The notes: a model not told the origin generated them from the letters alone. DNA of 64,000 bases from Candidatus Woesebacteria bacterium (GCA_018062135.1 JAGOSW010000002.1:27849-91848); one strand, 5' to 3'; counted from the stretch's first letter, positions 45,007 to 54,974 are shown. Numbers and translations are program-made.

Positions 45007-45262
45007 AGACGCACAGCACCCATCGGGTCCTGTTCAAGTTAACTCTCAGAAAATTACTATTGATCGTGATCTTTGCATTGGTGCAGCAACGTGTCTGGCA
45101 ATTGCTCCTGAGGTTTTCGTGCTAGATAACGAAGCAAAAGCAATTATCATAAGCACTGCCGATACAACTGACGATGCCACGATTTTAGATGCTGCACGTG
45201 GATGTCCTACAGCAGCAATTACTATAGAGGATAAGGACGGTCAAAAAGTATACCCCAAATAA
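44990..45262 (+). CDS. single-cluster ferredoxin, 3-Cys ([3Fe-4S]-type) pattern
   Basis: A 90-residue electron carrier. Cluster ligands C29 and C35 are in CIGAATC, and C72 in GCP; the second cysteine of the CxxCxxC motif is replaced by alanine, as in [3Fe-4S] ferredoxins of the P450-associated type. An N-terminal polar extension of about 20 residues precedes it. As the last SUF operon gene it may supply electrons to cluster assembly, which is inferred. Confidence 0.88.
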   Translation: MDQTPKDAQHPSGPVQVNSQKITIDRDLCIGAATCLAIAPEVFVLDNEAKAIIISTADTTDDATILDAARGCPTAAITIEDKDGQKVYPK

Positions 45263-45267
45263 CCTCC

Positions 45268-45296
45268 TTGACAACTAGCAGATGCATTGATATACT
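45268..45296 (+). promoter_or_regulatory. lon promoter
   Basis: TTGACA (45268-45273), a 17-base spacer and TATACT (45291-45296), 9 bases before the ATG at 45306. The near-consensus form suggests strong expression; I see no CIRCE element. Confidence 0.8.
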
Positions 45297-45305
45297 GCTA
45301 AAACC

Positions 45306-47705
45306 ATGGATGAAATAACATATTCCGATAACCAAAAATATCCTGTTGTAGCGCTCCGAGATGGGATTATCTTCCCTACAACTGAGAATGCACTCCTGTT
45401 TGGGAGAGGTAAGAGTGTCATGGCAATAAAACATGCAATGGATCATGGTAAAAAGATTATTTTAGTAATGCAAAAGGACGCAAAGTTTGATGATCCAAGT
45501 GCAAGTGATTTATTCGATATTGGCGTACTTGCACACATTGAGAAGATACTTGAAGGAGAAAAAGGAGAGATAAGTGCTCTTATGCTTGGACTTTCTCGCG
45601 TCAAAATAACTTCTTACATAAGTGAAAGTCCATTTTTAGAAGCAGAAATTGAGGAATTAAAAGAAATTAATGAGGATAGTGCAGAAATTGATGCACTTAT
45701 TCGTCATATAAATACAGAACTAAAACAAGCTGTTAACTTGGGGAAAGGTGTTGATGTGGTGTATCTCATGAATATTATGAGTGGGGCGACACCGCGCCAA
45801 TTCTCTGAACAGGTTGCAATGATCTTAGATCTTAGCACAAAAGAGCGACAAAATCTTCTAGAAGAACTCGATCTTCTCAACCGTTTAAAGAAACAGGCAG
45901 AGCTTGTCACAAAAGAAGTAAAAATTCTTGAAATTGAGAAAAACATTCATGTAAAAACGCAGAAAAAGTTTGAAAAAGGTATGAAGGATGCTGTTTTAAG
46001 AGAGAAACTTAAGACAATTGAGAAAGAACTTGGTGGGGAAAGTGAAGATGATAAAGAAATTAATGAATTGCGCAAGAAGATAAAAGCAGCAAAGATGCCT
46101 TCCGATGTAGAAGAAAAAGCATTGGTCGAACTAAAGCGACTTGCACAAATGTCACAATATAATCCTGAGGCTTCTTACATTCGAACCTATATTGAAGTAC
46201 TTGTAGATCTTCCTTGGAGTAAAAAAGGTAAAGATCGCCTTGATCTTAAAAAAGCTGAACAGATTCTTGATGACCAACACTATGGTTTGAAAAAGGCAAA
46301 AGAGCGTATTCTTGAATATCTTGCGGTCATGAAACTAAAAAAGGCAGAGAAGGTAGATAGAAATGAAAAAGATAATAAGAAAAAAAGATATGGCCGCACA
46401 ATTAAGCAACCAACAATCTTATGTTTTGCTGGACCACCGGGAGTAGGAAAAACCTCTCTAGGACGGTCCATTGCGGAATCATTAGATCGTGAATTTATTA
46501 AAATGTCATTAGGCGGTATCCGTGATGAAGCAGAAATTCGTGGTCATCGTCGTACCTATGTTGGTGCAATGCCAGGGCGCATTATTCAGGGAATTCGACA
46601 AGCAAAAACAAACAATCCAGTATTTATGCTGGATGAGATTGATAAAATAGGAATGGACTATCGTGGCGATCCGTCATCTTCACTTTTGGAAGCATTAGAT
46701 CCAGAACAAAATTATATTTTCTCAGATAATTATCTCGAGGTTCCTTTTGATCTGTCAGATGTATTTTTTATTACGACAGCCAATGTTCTAGATACTATTC
46801 CTTCGGCACTTCTTGATCGTCTAGAAGTAATTCAATTTGCAGGTTATACCGAAGATGAAAAGTTTCATATTGCAAAGAATCATTTGATTAAAAAACAATT
46901 AGAAGCCCATGGTCTAAAGACAAAGAAAGTTTCAATGGACGATGCTGCTCTACGACTTATTATCCAACGCTATACCCGAGAGGCAGGAGTTCGTGAATTG
47001 GAGCGACAGATTGCAGGTAATTTTAGAAAGGTTGCGAGAGAGATTGTAGAAAAAGGCTTAAAAGATAAAAAAATCGGTGCAAAGGATATTCAAAAAAATC
47101 TGGGTGCATTTAAGTATTCTTCCCAGCTCGCAGAAAAAGAAAATGTTGTTGGAACATCAACGGGACTTGCTGTTACACAAGTTGGCGGAGACATTCTAAC
47201 TATTGAAGTTGGTATTATGCCGGGTAAAGGAAGTCTTACGTTAACAGGACAATTAGGAAATGTTATGAAAGAATCGTGTCAGGCCGCTTTAAGTTATATA
47301 AGGTCTCATTGGGAAGAGCTTGGATTACAGAAAGACTTTTTCAACAAAATGGAAATACATATTCATGTACCAGAAGGCGCGGTTCCGAAAGATGGTCCTT
47401 CGGCAGGCTTGGCTATTGCCACAGCAATGGTTTCTGCTCTGACAAAGATACCCGTTAGCAAGTCTGTTGCAATGACAGGTGAGATTACCTTACGAGGGAG
47501 AGCGCTCGAGATAGGTGGCTTAAAAAGTAAGATTCTCGCAGCACATCGAGCTGGTATAAAAACTGTTATTATTCCTGAAGAGAATAAGAAAAATCTAGAA
47601 GATGTTCCAGATTTTGTACTTAAAGATATCAAAGTAATTCCTGTATCTAATGTCGATGAGGTACTGAAAATCGCTTTGGTTCACCCTAAAAAACGTACAT
47701 CTTGA
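45306..47705 (+). CDS. lon: ATP-dependent protease Lon
   Basis: A 799-residue LonA protease. N-terminal substrate domain, then AAA+ with Walker A GPPGVGKT (376-383), Walker [10 protein letters not shown], and the protease domain with catalytic S699 in PKDGPSAG and a lysine near 742 in [13 protein letters not shown]. Full length. Confidence 0.97.
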   Translation: MDEITYSDNQKYPVVALRDGIIFPTTENALLFGRGKSVMAIKHAMDHGKKIILVMQKDAKFDDPSASDLFDIGVLAHIEKILEGEKGEISALMLGLSRVKITSYISESPFLEAEIEELKEINEDSAEIDALIRHINTELKQAVNLGKGVDVVYLMNIMSGATPRQFSEQVAMILDLSTKERQNLLEELDLLNRLKKQAELVTKEVKILEIEKNIHVKTQKKFEKGMKDAVLREKLKTIEKELGGESEDDKEINELRKKIKAAKMPSDVEEKALVELKRLAQMSQYNPEASYIRTYIEVLVDLPWSKKGKDRLDLKKAEQILDDQHYGLKKAKERILEYLAVMKLKKAEKVDRNEKDNKKKRYGRTIKQPTILCFAGPPGVGKTSLGRSIAESLDREFIKMSLGGIRDEAEIRGHRRTYVGAMPGRIIQGIRQAKTNNPVFMLDEIDKIGMDYRGDPSSSLLEALDPEQNYIFSDNYLEVPFDLSDVFFITTANVLDTIPSALLDRLEVIQFAGYTEDEKFHIAKNHLIKKQLEAHGLKTKKVSMDDAALRLIIQRYTREAGVRELERQIAGNFRKVAREIVEKGLKDKKIGAKDIQKNLGAFKYSSQLAEKENVVGTSTGLAVTQVGGDILTIEVGIMPGKGSLTLTGQLGNVMKESCQAALSYIRSHWEELGLQKDFFNKMEIHIHVPEGAVPKDGPSAGLAIATAMVSALTKIPVSKSVAMTGEITLRGRALEIGGLKSKILAAHRAGIKTVIIPEENKKNLEDVPDFVLKDIKVIPVSNVDEVLKIALVHPKKRTS

Positions 47706-47730
47706 CACGCTTTTTTTATTCCTATATAGT
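47702..47730 (+). promoter_or_regulatory. promoter of the first DsbA-like gene
   Basis: TTGACA (47702-47707, overlapping the lon stop codon), a 17-base spacer and TATAGT (47725-47730). Confidence 0.75.
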
Positions 47731-47758
47731 GTAAGAGTTATAAGTACTCATTACATCT

Positions 47759-48532
47759 ATGGCTAGAGTTGCTAAAAAAAGTGAACCTATGGCAATGGAT
47801 CCGCTCAAGAACAACATGTATGTTCTGCTTGGAGTCGGGCTCGTGATCGGCTTTATAGTTGGTCATCTTTATACACAAGTTACTTACCTGAAAAAAGGCG
47901 TTGGTGTCACACAGCCAACTAATGCTGCTGCACAGGGCGGTGAACAGGCTGCAGCTCCTGCTGCTCCGACGACCGTTACGATTACAAAACCTGATGCCTC
48001 TAAGGATCATTGGAAAGGCCCTAAGGATGCACGCTATGTTCTGGTCGAATATTCAGATCTTGAATGCCCATTTTGTAAAAGATGGTTCGACGATGCATAC
48101 ACAAAAATCCAGGCTGAATATGGTGACAAAGTTGGACTTGTGTTCAGACACTTCCCACTTTCATTCCATCCTAAAGCTGAACCATCTGCTCGTGCTACAG
48201 AATGTGTAGCCAGTTTAGGTGGCGAAACAGCGTTTTGGGTAATGCATGATGAGGTATTTAAGGCTATGCCAGCAATGGAATTAACCCAGCTTGGTGATCT
48301 TGCCGTAAAAGCAGGTGTCAACAAAGCTGCGTTCCAAACATGTTTGGATAGCAACAAGTTTAAAGAAAAAGTACAAGCTCAGCTTGATGAAGGTACAAAA
48401 GCAGGTGTAGCTGCTACCCCAACATCAGTGATCTATGACATGGAGACTGGTGAGTCTGCTGTCATTGAAGGTGCTCTTCCATTCGAATCTGCAAAGCAGA
48501 TAATCGATGGTCTAATGAGTAAGGGTAGTTAA
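47759..48532 (+). CDS. membrane-anchored DsbA-family thiol oxidoreductase 1
   Basis: A 257-residue protein with a membrane segment (about 20-40), an Ala/Pro-rich linker, and a thioredoxin fold with an inserted helical domain (Thioredoxin_4 type). The active site is C103-P-F-C106, and the cis-proline loop is GVAATPTSVI. It probably introduces or shuffles disulfides outside the membrane. A paralogue with CPAC lies at 49578. Confidence 0.92.
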   Translation: MARVAKKSEPMAMDPLKNNMYVLLGVGLVIGFIVGHLYTQVTYLKKGVGVTQPTNAAAQGGEQAAAPAAPTTVTITKPDASKDHWKGPKDARYVLVEYSDLECPFCKRWFDDAYTKIQAEYGDKVGLVFRHFPLSFHPKAEPSARATECVASLGGETAFWVMHDEVFKAMPAMELTQLGDLAVKAGVNKAAFQTCLDSNKFKEKVQAQLDEGTKAGVAATPTSVIYDMETGESAVIEGALPFESAKQIIDGLMSKGS

Positions 48533-48550
48533 TAAGAAATTTAATAAGAA

Positions 48551-48584
48551 AGCTCCTCGTGCAGAAATGCCGGGGAGTTTTTTT
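48551..48584 (+). terminator. intrinsic terminator after the first DsbA-like gene
   Basis: Stem CTCCTCG/CGGGGAG (48553-48559 with 48571-48577, one G-T) with an inner GCA/TGC, followed by seven T. Confidence 0.85.
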
Positions 48585-49563
48585 ATAGGCTTAAGCGATC
48601 AACTTCTACATTTTCTGTATGAACTTTGACGAAGCGTGTAGCTATAAGAAGTTTAAAGAGACCGAGCGTGATAGCTGATTCCATTATTTGAAGCGGGATA
48701 ACTAGTGGCTGGAATATCAGAAATGTAAATAAGGCAATAATAAAAGGCGCTATAAGTGCATACTGCGCTAACTTAGAATTCAATGTTGCTGAAATAATGG
48801 GAAGCATTCCTTCAAATACAGGTGACAGATCAATCCTTCCAGTACTCGAGATACTTGTTTTATTAATGGGTATTTCGCTTGGTGGAATGCCATACACAGT
48901 TCCCGTTTCTTTATTCGTCATGTTTACTATAGTCTGCTTAAGTACGAGTTGTATAGCTTGTTTGCGCTCAGTTTCTGGGAGTTTTGCTAAGGTTTCTCCA
49001 ACTTCTGACTGGAGTTGGGAATTAATTTGTTGACTAAGGATTGATACTGACGGCTTCATAACAATGCGAACAATATCTGGTGTGATGAGCGAATTTTCTG
49101 ATAAAAGCTTTCGCGACTGTCCATATGCAAGTAGCGAGAGCATTATAAGAATATAAAAGAAGCTATTTCTTAAAATGGGAAAAAATATTTCTCGAGGTGA
49201 AAATCGTACGAATAAATTAAACCGAGATGTTGTTGAGCGTGATGCATATTGAAGCAGCATGTAATATGATGCAAGTGAGATGATTGTAAGTAGGGGATTA
49301 AGATTCATGAAGAAAAAAGTAACGCCGAACAAAATGGCTGAAAAAATAATATAGCTGTGAATTTTTTCAGAGTGGCCAATATTGAGGAGAAAAACGGTAA
49401 TAAGAGAAACATATAGTAGTATCGCCGACATCAATAAGAGTGTTAAGCTAATGGTGTGTCGACCGTCTATGAATCCGAATACGTCTAATAAACCGAATGC
49501 GAGTCCAGAGAATATGGATGTAACTGCTAGAACAGTAAATAGAAACATCTGCTTATGCGTCAT
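48583..49563 (-). CDS. multi-pass membrane protein of unknown function
   Basis: A 326-residue protein. Five or so hydrophobic segments occupy the first ~150 residues, a soluble helical part follows (about 160-255, rich in Q, S and E), and two more membrane segments lie near the C-terminus. The pattern does not match a family I know. It lies between the two DsbA-like genes on the same strand as the second. Confidence 0.7.
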   Translation of the reverse strand: MTHKQMFLFTVLAVTSIFSGLAFGLLDVFGFIDGRHTISLTLLLMSAILLYVSLITVFLLNIGHSEKIHSYIIFSAILFGVTFFFMNLNPLLTIISLASYYMLLQYASRSTTSRFNLFVRFSPREIFFPILRNSFFYILIMLSLLAYGQSRKLLSENSLITPDIVRIVMKPSVSILSQQINSQLQSEVGETLAKLPETERKQAIQLVLKQTIVNMTNKETGTVYGIPPSEIPINKTSISSTGRIDLSPVFEGMLPIISATLNSKLAQYALIAPFIIALFTFLIFQPLVIPLQIMESAITLGLFKLLIATRFVKVHTENVEVDRLSL

Positions 49564-49577
49564 TATCTAATTGTACG

Positions 49578-50219
49578 TTATTGCAGAAGCTTTTCAAATT
49601 CTTCTAAGGATTGTGGCGAAGAGATCTTCTTTCCATTAAAGTAGAATGTTGGTGTCGCATTTACTCCCGCAGCTGTTCCGCTATTAAGGTCACTATTTAC
49701 ACTATCTTTAGCCGTCGCACTGTCTGCATCTTTCTTCAGTTTTTCTATGTCAAGCTTAAGTTCTTCCGCGTAGGTTACAAATATTTCTTCGGGTTTTGAT
49801 GATTCTTCCCAGTTTGATTGGCCTTCAAACAACTTGTCATGCATCTCAAAGAACTTATTTTGCATTCCTGCTGCTTCAGCGTAGTATGCCGCAACTTTTG
49901 CGTTTTTATGTTGTTGTAGCGGGTAGTGTCTGTATACAAGTTTGATCTTTTCTTTATGTTTTTCAGAAAATTCCTTGATTAATGGAGCATATACTTTACA
50001 CGCTGGGCATTGAAAATCACTATATTCTACGAGAGTTGCTGAAGCACTTGCTGAACCTTTTTGCCAATCTGCTTCATTTACTTTAAGATCGACAGCTACT
50101 TCTGATTGGGTAGGTTTTGAAGTTCCATTGAGCATTTTCCATACGCCCCAAAGTCCCACCAACAATATAACGCCAATAATTGTTCCCGATACTAATTTGT
50201 TTTGCATGAGTGTGTTCAT
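49578..50219 (-). CDS. membrane-anchored DsbA-family thiol oxidoreductase 2
   Basis: A 213-residue protein with a membrane anchor (about 8-27) and a thioredoxin fold with active site CPAC (in DFQCPACKVY), an inserted helical domain and the cis-Pro loop GVNATPTFYF. Full length for the Thioredoxin_4 group. The CPAC site differs from CPFC of copy 1, which may shift redox potential. Its partner could be a VKOR or DsbB protein, not seen here. Confidence 0.92.
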   Translation of the reverse strand: MNTLMQNKLVSGTIIGVILLVGLWGVWKMLNGTSKPTQSEVAVDLKVNEADWQKGSASASATLVEYSDFQCPACKVYAPLIKEFSEKHKEKIKLVYRHYPLQQHKNAKVAAYYAEAAGMQNKFFEMHDKLFEGQSNWEESSKPEEIFVTYAEELKLDIEKLKKDADSATAKDSVNSDLNSGTAAGVNATPTFYFNGKKISSPQSLEEFEKLLQ

Positions 50220-50292
50220 AGTTAAGAGTAATTTAATAATAACGTTTTACAATCCATATATTACGCAATTATAAAGTCATAATCAAACCTAA

Positions 50293-50952
50293 ATGAGTAT
50301 AAAACAATTACCCCTGCATAAGAGGCCACGAGAAAAACTTGCAGAACTGGGTGTAAAAAATTTAACCAACAAAGAGCTTGTAGCGATCATACTTAGAACA
50401 GGGACTACGAAAACAAGTGTCCTAAAGACTGCTGGTAATCTTCTTGATAAAACAAGTCTAAAAGATATTTCTGACATGTCCGTAAACGACCTTCAGAAAG
50501 TTTCTGGTATTGGAAATGCCTATGCGTCTTCACTGGTCGCAGCAATTGAGTTAGCCAATAGAGTAAAAGACGATCAAAATATATCATTAACACAGCCTGA
50601 GCAGATCATGCAATTAGTAGATTACCTGAAAATCAAAAAACAGGAACACTTTGTGTGTCTTTATGTAAATGCTCGCTATAACCTATTGGCGAAGCGAACG
50701 ATATCTATAGGAACAATTGATGCGAGCTTAGCCCATCCACGAGAAGTTTTTAGGCCAGGAATAGAAATGGGCGCTTCCTACATCATTATTGCGCATAATC
50801 ACCCCTCAGGCATTCCTGACCCATCAGAAGCAGATCTAGTCTTAACTGCTAGAATGGTTGAAGTCGGTGAGGTAATAGGTATTCGCGTGCTTGATCATAT
50901 TATTGTCGGAAGCAAAGGTTGGGTTAGTTTGAAAAGAATGGAAATAATGTAG
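50293..50952 (+). CDS. radC: RadC-family JAMM protein
   Basis: A 219-residue protein. An N-terminal helix-hairpin-helix region (LQKVSGIGNAYASSLVAAIEL) is followed by a JAB1/MPN metalloprotease-like domain with H168-x-H170 in HNHPSG and D181. Despite the old name, a DNA repair role is doubtful; the biochemical activity is unknown. A CATAAT box lies about 9 bases before the ATG. Confidence 0.93.
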   Translation: MSIKQLPLHKRPREKLAELGVKNLTNKELVAIILRTGTTKTSVLKTAGNLLDKTSLKDISDMSVNDLQKVSGIGNAYASSLVAAIELANRVKDDQNISLTQPEQIMQLVDYLKIKKQEHFVCLYVNARYNLLAKRTISIGTIDASLAHPREVFRPGIEMGASYIIIAHNHPSGIPDPSEADLVLTARMVEVGEVIGIRVLDHIIVGSKGWVSLKRMEIM

Positions 50953-50961
50953 AATAAATGA

Positions 50962-52320
50962 ATGAAGAAAATATCATTTCATGGTGCATCGGGTACTGTT
51001 ACCGGATCTGCTTATGTATTAACTCGCTATGATAAGGATCCCCTCATGATTGACCTGGGAATGTTTCAAGGGCCAAAGGAAGTTTCTGATTTAAATTATG
51101 AACCCCTGCAATTTGACCCTTCCCAACTAATTGCTGTACTTCTTACTCATGCTCACTTAGATCACTGTGGGCGCCTTCCACTTCTTGTACAGAGAGGATT
51201 TAATAAAAAGATATATATGACGCGTCCAACAGCAGAGTTGTTAGAGCTTGTATTAATGGACGCTGCTCATATTGCTGAGCATGATGAAACGAAAACCCCA
51301 CTTTTCAATGAGCACGATATAGAAAGAATCTTGTCCTTGGTTGAGCTGGTTGAATACAACAAGGAGTTCGAAGTAGGTCCTTACTCAGTTTTATATAAAG
51401 ATTCTGGGCATATAATGGGCTCTGCTTCGATTCAGCTACGCGATAACTTTAATCAAGACGGTGTGGGTACAATCATTTTCAGTGGAGATATTGGTAATTT
51501 TCCACAAGACCTTGTTCAGCCTACCGAGTTTTTTTCGCATGCCGACGTTGTGCTTATGGAATCGACGTATGGAGGTCGTGTTCATTCCTATGAAAGCGCA
51601 AATAAGGTATTGCAAGAAGAAATCAATATAGTTGAGAAAGAGGACGCAGCACTTTTAATTCCATCATTTTCTATTGAAAGAACTCAGGAAATTCTGCACA
51701 GAATTGATCATCTAAAGAGCTCAGGAAAGATAAAAGAAGCAACGCCTATTTTTCTTGATAGTCCAATGGCGATTAAGGCAACGGAGATATATAAGAAATA
51801 CAGAATGTATTTTAATAAAGAATTAACTGATCATATTGCAAATAATGACCCCTTTGATTTTCCTGGACTACGAGTTATAGAGAAAAGCGATCAAAGCATG
51901 AAGATCCACAATACTCCTGGAGCAAAAGTAATTATTGCGGGGAGCGGCATGATGACTGGTGGTCGCATAGTGCAGCATGCGTTTCATTATTTAAAGCGCT
52001 CTACATCAAGGCTCTTGATTGTAGGATATCAAGGTGAGGGAACTTTAGGAAGAGCTCTCGCTGATGGTGCAACAGAAGTTCAAATCAATAAGCAAACTGT
52101 TCCTGTGCATGCGAATGTGCGCGTTGTAACATCGATGAGCGCCCACGCTGATGAACCAAAGCTCCTTGAATGGCTTGGACATATAAAAGACGTTAAGCAA
52201 GTATTTCTCGTACATGGGGATGACGAACCAAGGGCGATACTAAAAGAAAAAATAATTCAAAGTGGAATTAATGCTATCAAAATGCCTCAGATGTACGAGA
52301 CGTTTGAACTTAAGGCTTAG
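50962..52320 (+). CDS. beta-CASP metallo-beta-lactamase-fold RNase
   Basis: A 452-residue hydrolase. The metal motif is HAHLDH (H63, H65, D67, H68), and SGDIGNF and the beta-CASP domain with FLDSPMA and GSGMMTGGRI...VGYQGEGTLGR follow. It resembles the YsmA/CPSF-like RNA-processing group. TAGAAT (50950-50955) lies 6 bases before the ATG, so leaderless. It overlaps the next gene convergently by 11 bases. Confidence 0.9.
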   Translation: MKKISFHGASGTVTGSAYVLTRYDKDPLMIDLGMFQGPKEVSDLNYEPLQFDPSQLIAVLLTHAHLDHCGRLPLLVQRGFNKKIYMTRPTAELLELVLMDAAHIAEHDETKTPLFNEHDIERILSLVELVEYNKEFEVGPYSVLYKDSGHIMGSASIQLRDNFNQDGVGTIIFSGDIGNFPQDLVQPTEFFSHADVVLMESTYGGRVHSYESANKVLQEEINIVEKEDAALLIPSFSIERTQEILHRIDHLKSSGKIKEATPIFLDSPMAIKATEIYKKYRMYFNKELTDHIANNDPFDFPGLRVIEKSDQSMKIHNTPGAKVIIAGSGMMTGGRIVQHAFHYLKRSTSRLLIVGYQGEGTLGRALADGATEVQINKQTVPVHANVRVVTSMSAHADEPKLLEWLGHIKDVKQVFLVHGDDEPRAILKEKIIQSGINAIKMPQMYETFELKA

Positions 52321-52822
52321 AACCTTGCTTCACAAGTTTTGCAGATTGCTTTATCTGGTAGGTTTCTCCATCGTTCATCGTAATGCTATCTTTCTTTGTC
52401 ATTTCTGAATACTGCAACAAATTTTTCGAAAGATACCCATCGAGCTCCTTTACTTCTTCGCCTAAATTCTTCATTTCGACTTTTGCTTCAATAACACTGG
52501 ACAAACTCATAAGTTGGTCTTTGGTTGCTTGTTGTTCTCGTTTTGCATCATTAATTTTTTCTTGTTGTATCGCGAAGGTCTTATCAGTTTCAAGAGTATC
52601 GTTTATCATATCGCGAAGTTTCTTAAGTTCTTCACGCTTCATTTTTACCCCGTCATAAAAATTCTTTATGGTCTTTTCCAAATCAATCATTTGTAAGGCA
52701 TCTCCGCCGCTTGTACTTTCATCTCCAGCTTCTTCTTCTCCTTCTTCTTCAGTTACTACTACGTCTTCTGATTCGTCGACGATTTCTCCCTCGGTTAAGG
52801 TTGGTGTTGTTGTGTCATCCAT
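52310..52822 (-). CDS. acidic coiled-coil protein of unknown function
   Basis: A 170-residue protein. I start at the ATG at 52822 because TATAGT (52832-52837, minus strand) lies 9 bases upstream. The first ~55 residues are very acidic and T/E-rich; the rest is a predicted coiled coil (KMKREELKKLRDMINDTLE, QEKINDAKREQQ) with a short polar end. Function unknown. Divergent from the gene at 52882 through a shared promoter region. Confidence 0.65.
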   Translation of the reverse strand: MDDTTTPTLTEGEIVDESEDVVVTEEEGEEEAGDESTSGGDALQMIDLEKTIKNFYDGVKMKREELKKLRDMINDTLETDKTFAIQQEKINDAKREQQATKDQLMSLSSVIEAKVEMKNLGEEVKELDGYLSKNLLQYSEMTKKDSITMNDGETYQIKQSAKLVKQGSKP

Positions 52823-52831
52823 AGGATTTAC

Positions 52832-52876
52832 ACTATACACAATATCTATCGCAATTTGCAAGATGCAACGTATAAT
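52832..52876. promoter_or_regulatory. divergent leaderless promoters
   Basis: Minus strand: TATAGT (52832-52837), 9 bases from the ATG at 52822. Plus strand: TATAAT (52871-52876), 5 bases from the ATG at 52882. The -35 regions must overlap. Confidence 0.55.
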
Positions 52877-52881
52877 ATGGT

Positions 52882-53388
52882 ATGGAAATTCCACAGACAC
52901 TTTTCTACGCTACAGTGCTCTATACTGACGGCCGTCAAGTTACACCGCCATATTTTGTATTTGAAAAATTTCCAGAGGGCGTAACTATGTTGCGACATTA
53001 TTACGAAGATAGAGAACAAGAAATCGAATCGCTGATCGTGAAAGAATTGAGATTTATTGAAACAAAGGTTTTACCTGATGAGGCATCAATACTCATTCCG
53101 CACACAGATGACACAATAGCCGAAGAGCCTCCACAAGAAGAACAAGAAGACAAAGTAATAAGAGCAGAAGTAGGAGACCCCTCAGAAAGTATTATGGTCG
53201 TGTTCCCAGAAGAACAGGAGAACGACGATCTTTTATGCCGATCTTTTTATATGGGGCCTTTTTTGAAAGCTGAATCCGTAGAGGATTTAATTGATCAGCT
53301 TATAGCAGAGCCCTTTGTAACAGCACTTCCTATTGATTATGTGTGGCTGTATCGTCCCACTGGTGAAATGAAAGCAGTAAAGGTATAA
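52882..53388 (+). CDS. hypothetical acidic protein
   Basis: A 168-residue soluble protein with two beta/helix parts (EIPQTLFYATVLYTDGRQ; DDLLCRSFYMGPF) joined by a highly acidic linker (about 75-115). No membrane segment and no known motif. Leaderless promoter. The dedA-like gene follows, whose -10 box lies inside the end of this gene. Confidence 0.65.
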   Translation: MEIPQTLFYATVLYTDGRQVTPPYFVFEKFPEGVTMLRHYYEDREQEIESLIVKELRFIETKVLPDEASILIPHTDDTIAEEPPQEEQEDKVIRAEVGDPSESIMVVFPEEQENDDLLCRSFYMGPFLKAESVEDLIDQLIAEPFVTALPIDYVWLYRPTGEMKAVKV

Positions 53389-53389
53389 T
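53384..53389 (+). promoter_or_regulatory. -10 box of the DedA gene, leaderless
   Basis: TATAAT ends directly before an ATG at 53390 and 6 bases before a second ATG at 53396. The 6-base spacing of the second fits the leaderless pattern in this window. Confidence 0.5.
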
Positions 53390-53395
53390 ATGCCA

Positions 53396-54094
53396 ATGGA
53401 CTTTTTTAAATTATTTCTTCATATTGACGAATCACTCATTACGATTATTAATCAATTTGGCGTATGGTCATACGTCATTTTGTTTTCCATAATCTTCGCA
53501 GAGACTGGACTGGTTATTATTCCTTTCTTACCTGGTGATTCACTTCTCTTTGTCGTAGGGACGCTTGCGGGTAGCGGATTCCTTAATATCTGGGTAGTAT
53601 ATTTCACACTATTAGCTGCAGCTATTCTTGGTGACACTGCGAACTACTGGATTGGAAACAAGTTGGGTCTTAAATTATTTGAGAAAAGCAATTCTCGATT
53701 TCTTAATAAAAGTCATCTAGAAAAAACACGCGAATTTTACGATAAACATGGTGGAAAGACAATTATTTTAGCTCGTTTCTTACCTATCATTCGTACTTTT
53801 GCTCCTTTCGTAGCTGGTATTGGCAATATGCATTACAACACTTTCCTTATGTACAATATCGTGGGAGGATTTATCTGGGTTACAAGCCTGACATTTATCG
53901 GCTACTTTCTAGGTGGACTTCCTATAGTCAAAGAAAACTTTGAGACGGCAATTTTCGGCATTGTTGGTTTGTCTCTTCTACCGGTTGTAGTCGAATATGT
54001 GAAGCACAAACTATCAAAGAAAAAAGAGAAAGTCGAAACCACAAACACCAAAGAGATTAAAGAGACTTTCAAAAAAGAACATTTAAGCGATTAA
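53396..54094 (+). CDS. DedA-family membrane protein
   Basis: A 232-residue protein (two residues longer if 53390 is used). It has the SNARE-associated/DedA landmarks FAETGLVIIPFLPGDSLLFVVG and FYDKHGGKTIILARFLPIIRTFAPFVAG, and four to five membrane segments. DedA proteins are now seen as lipid scramblases or flippases for undecaprenyl phosphate and phospholipids. The charged tail is cytosolic. Convergent overlap of 12 bases with the TPR gene. Confidence 0.93.
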   Translation: MDFFKLFLHIDESLITIINQFGVWSYVILFSIIFAETGLVIIPFLPGDSLLFVVGTLAGSGFLNIWVVYFTLLAAAILGDTANYWIGNKLGLKLFEKSNSRFLNKSHLEKTREFYDKHGGKTIILARFLPIIRTFAPFVAGIGNMHYNTFLMYNIVGGFIWVTSLTFIGYFLGGLPIVKENFETAIFGIVGLSLLPVVVEYVKHKLSKKKEKVETTNTKEIKETFKKEHLSD

Positions 54095-54955
54095 TGCTGC
54101 CAATTCTTTTTCTACTTCACCCAAATCAGCAACGCGTAAAGTTTTTGTAGGAAACTCTTTTGCTATGCTCTCGACGAGAAACCGTGCTTTATTTATATAG
54201 CCATGCCATTCATTCGAACGCTCGGCCTGAGGTTTTTTTGCATCCGCTTGTGCGAGTCTTGCTGCAAGACGCATACATGCTCCCGAGTTCCAGACAAGCC
54301 ACGTATAGCGCGCATTAGGATCTGCTTCGCCTCCTCCGATAGTGTTGGGGTTCTGTTCAATTTCGAGCTGTCCTTGTTTTAGTGCTTGAATACCTTCTTC
54401 TGTACGGTCAGCTCCGCATAGTGCATCGCCATATTGATAGCGGTACTGTCCTGTTTCCGCGATACCAGCTGGGAAGCGCTTTTCGCGCTCTTCAATTGCT
54501 TTTGTAAATAAAGTTAATGCTGTCTTGTCTTTCGGTAGTAACTTTATTTGAGCATCCGCAACTCTAAAATATGCTCGTGGGATCACCGCTGTTACCCGGT
54601 CATCATGTTTTTGCGCAATTTGTAAGCCCATATTCATATTCATGCGAGCTAAATTAAGTCGATGCTGAGAAGTACTCTTGTCTTTTTCTTGATCTGCCAT
54701 TGTGGACAACCTAAGATGTGTTAGCCCAATTCCTAGATGTGTTTCTGCTATTTGTAGATGATTCTCCTGTGCTCCGTACTGTTTTAGAGCGACATAATAA
54801 TTCGCGAACGCATCATCAAATCTTCCGTCTTCTCGAGCCTGTTCGCCGTTCTGATGATTAACTTCGGCACTCGGAGAAAATTCCGGAGCGCTAGCTAGTT
54901 CTACTTTTGCTTCTGGTTGAATTCCTTGTGGTGGTTGTTCTGCTGCTTCTGTCAT
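54083..54955 (-). CDS. TPR-like helical repeat protein
   Basis: A 290-residue soluble protein. After a Pro/Glu-rich N-terminus (~35 residues), repeated helix pairs appear: NGEQAREDGRFDDAFANYYVAL, HLGIGLTHLRL, and YGDALCGADRTEEGIQALKQG, consistent with tetratricopeptide repeats used for protein contacts. TATTAT (54964-54969, minus strand) lies 8 bases before the ATG, so leaderless. Partner unknown. Confidence 0.75.
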   Translation of the reverse strand: MTEAAEQPPQGIQPEAKVELASAPEFSPSAEVNHQNGEQAREDGRFDDAFANYYVALKQYGAQENHLQIAETHLGIGLTHLRLSTMADQEKDKSTSQHRLNLARMNMNMGLQIAQKHDDRVTAVIPRAYFRVADAQIKLLPKDKTALTLFTKAIEEREKRFPAGIAETGQYRYQYGDALCGADRTEEGIQALKQGQLEIEQNPNTIGGGEADPNARYTWLVWNSGACMRLAARLAQADAKKPQAERSNEWHGYINKARFLVESIAKEFPTKTLRVADLGEVEKELAALIA

Positions 54956-54974
54956 GTTTTCATATAATACACCA

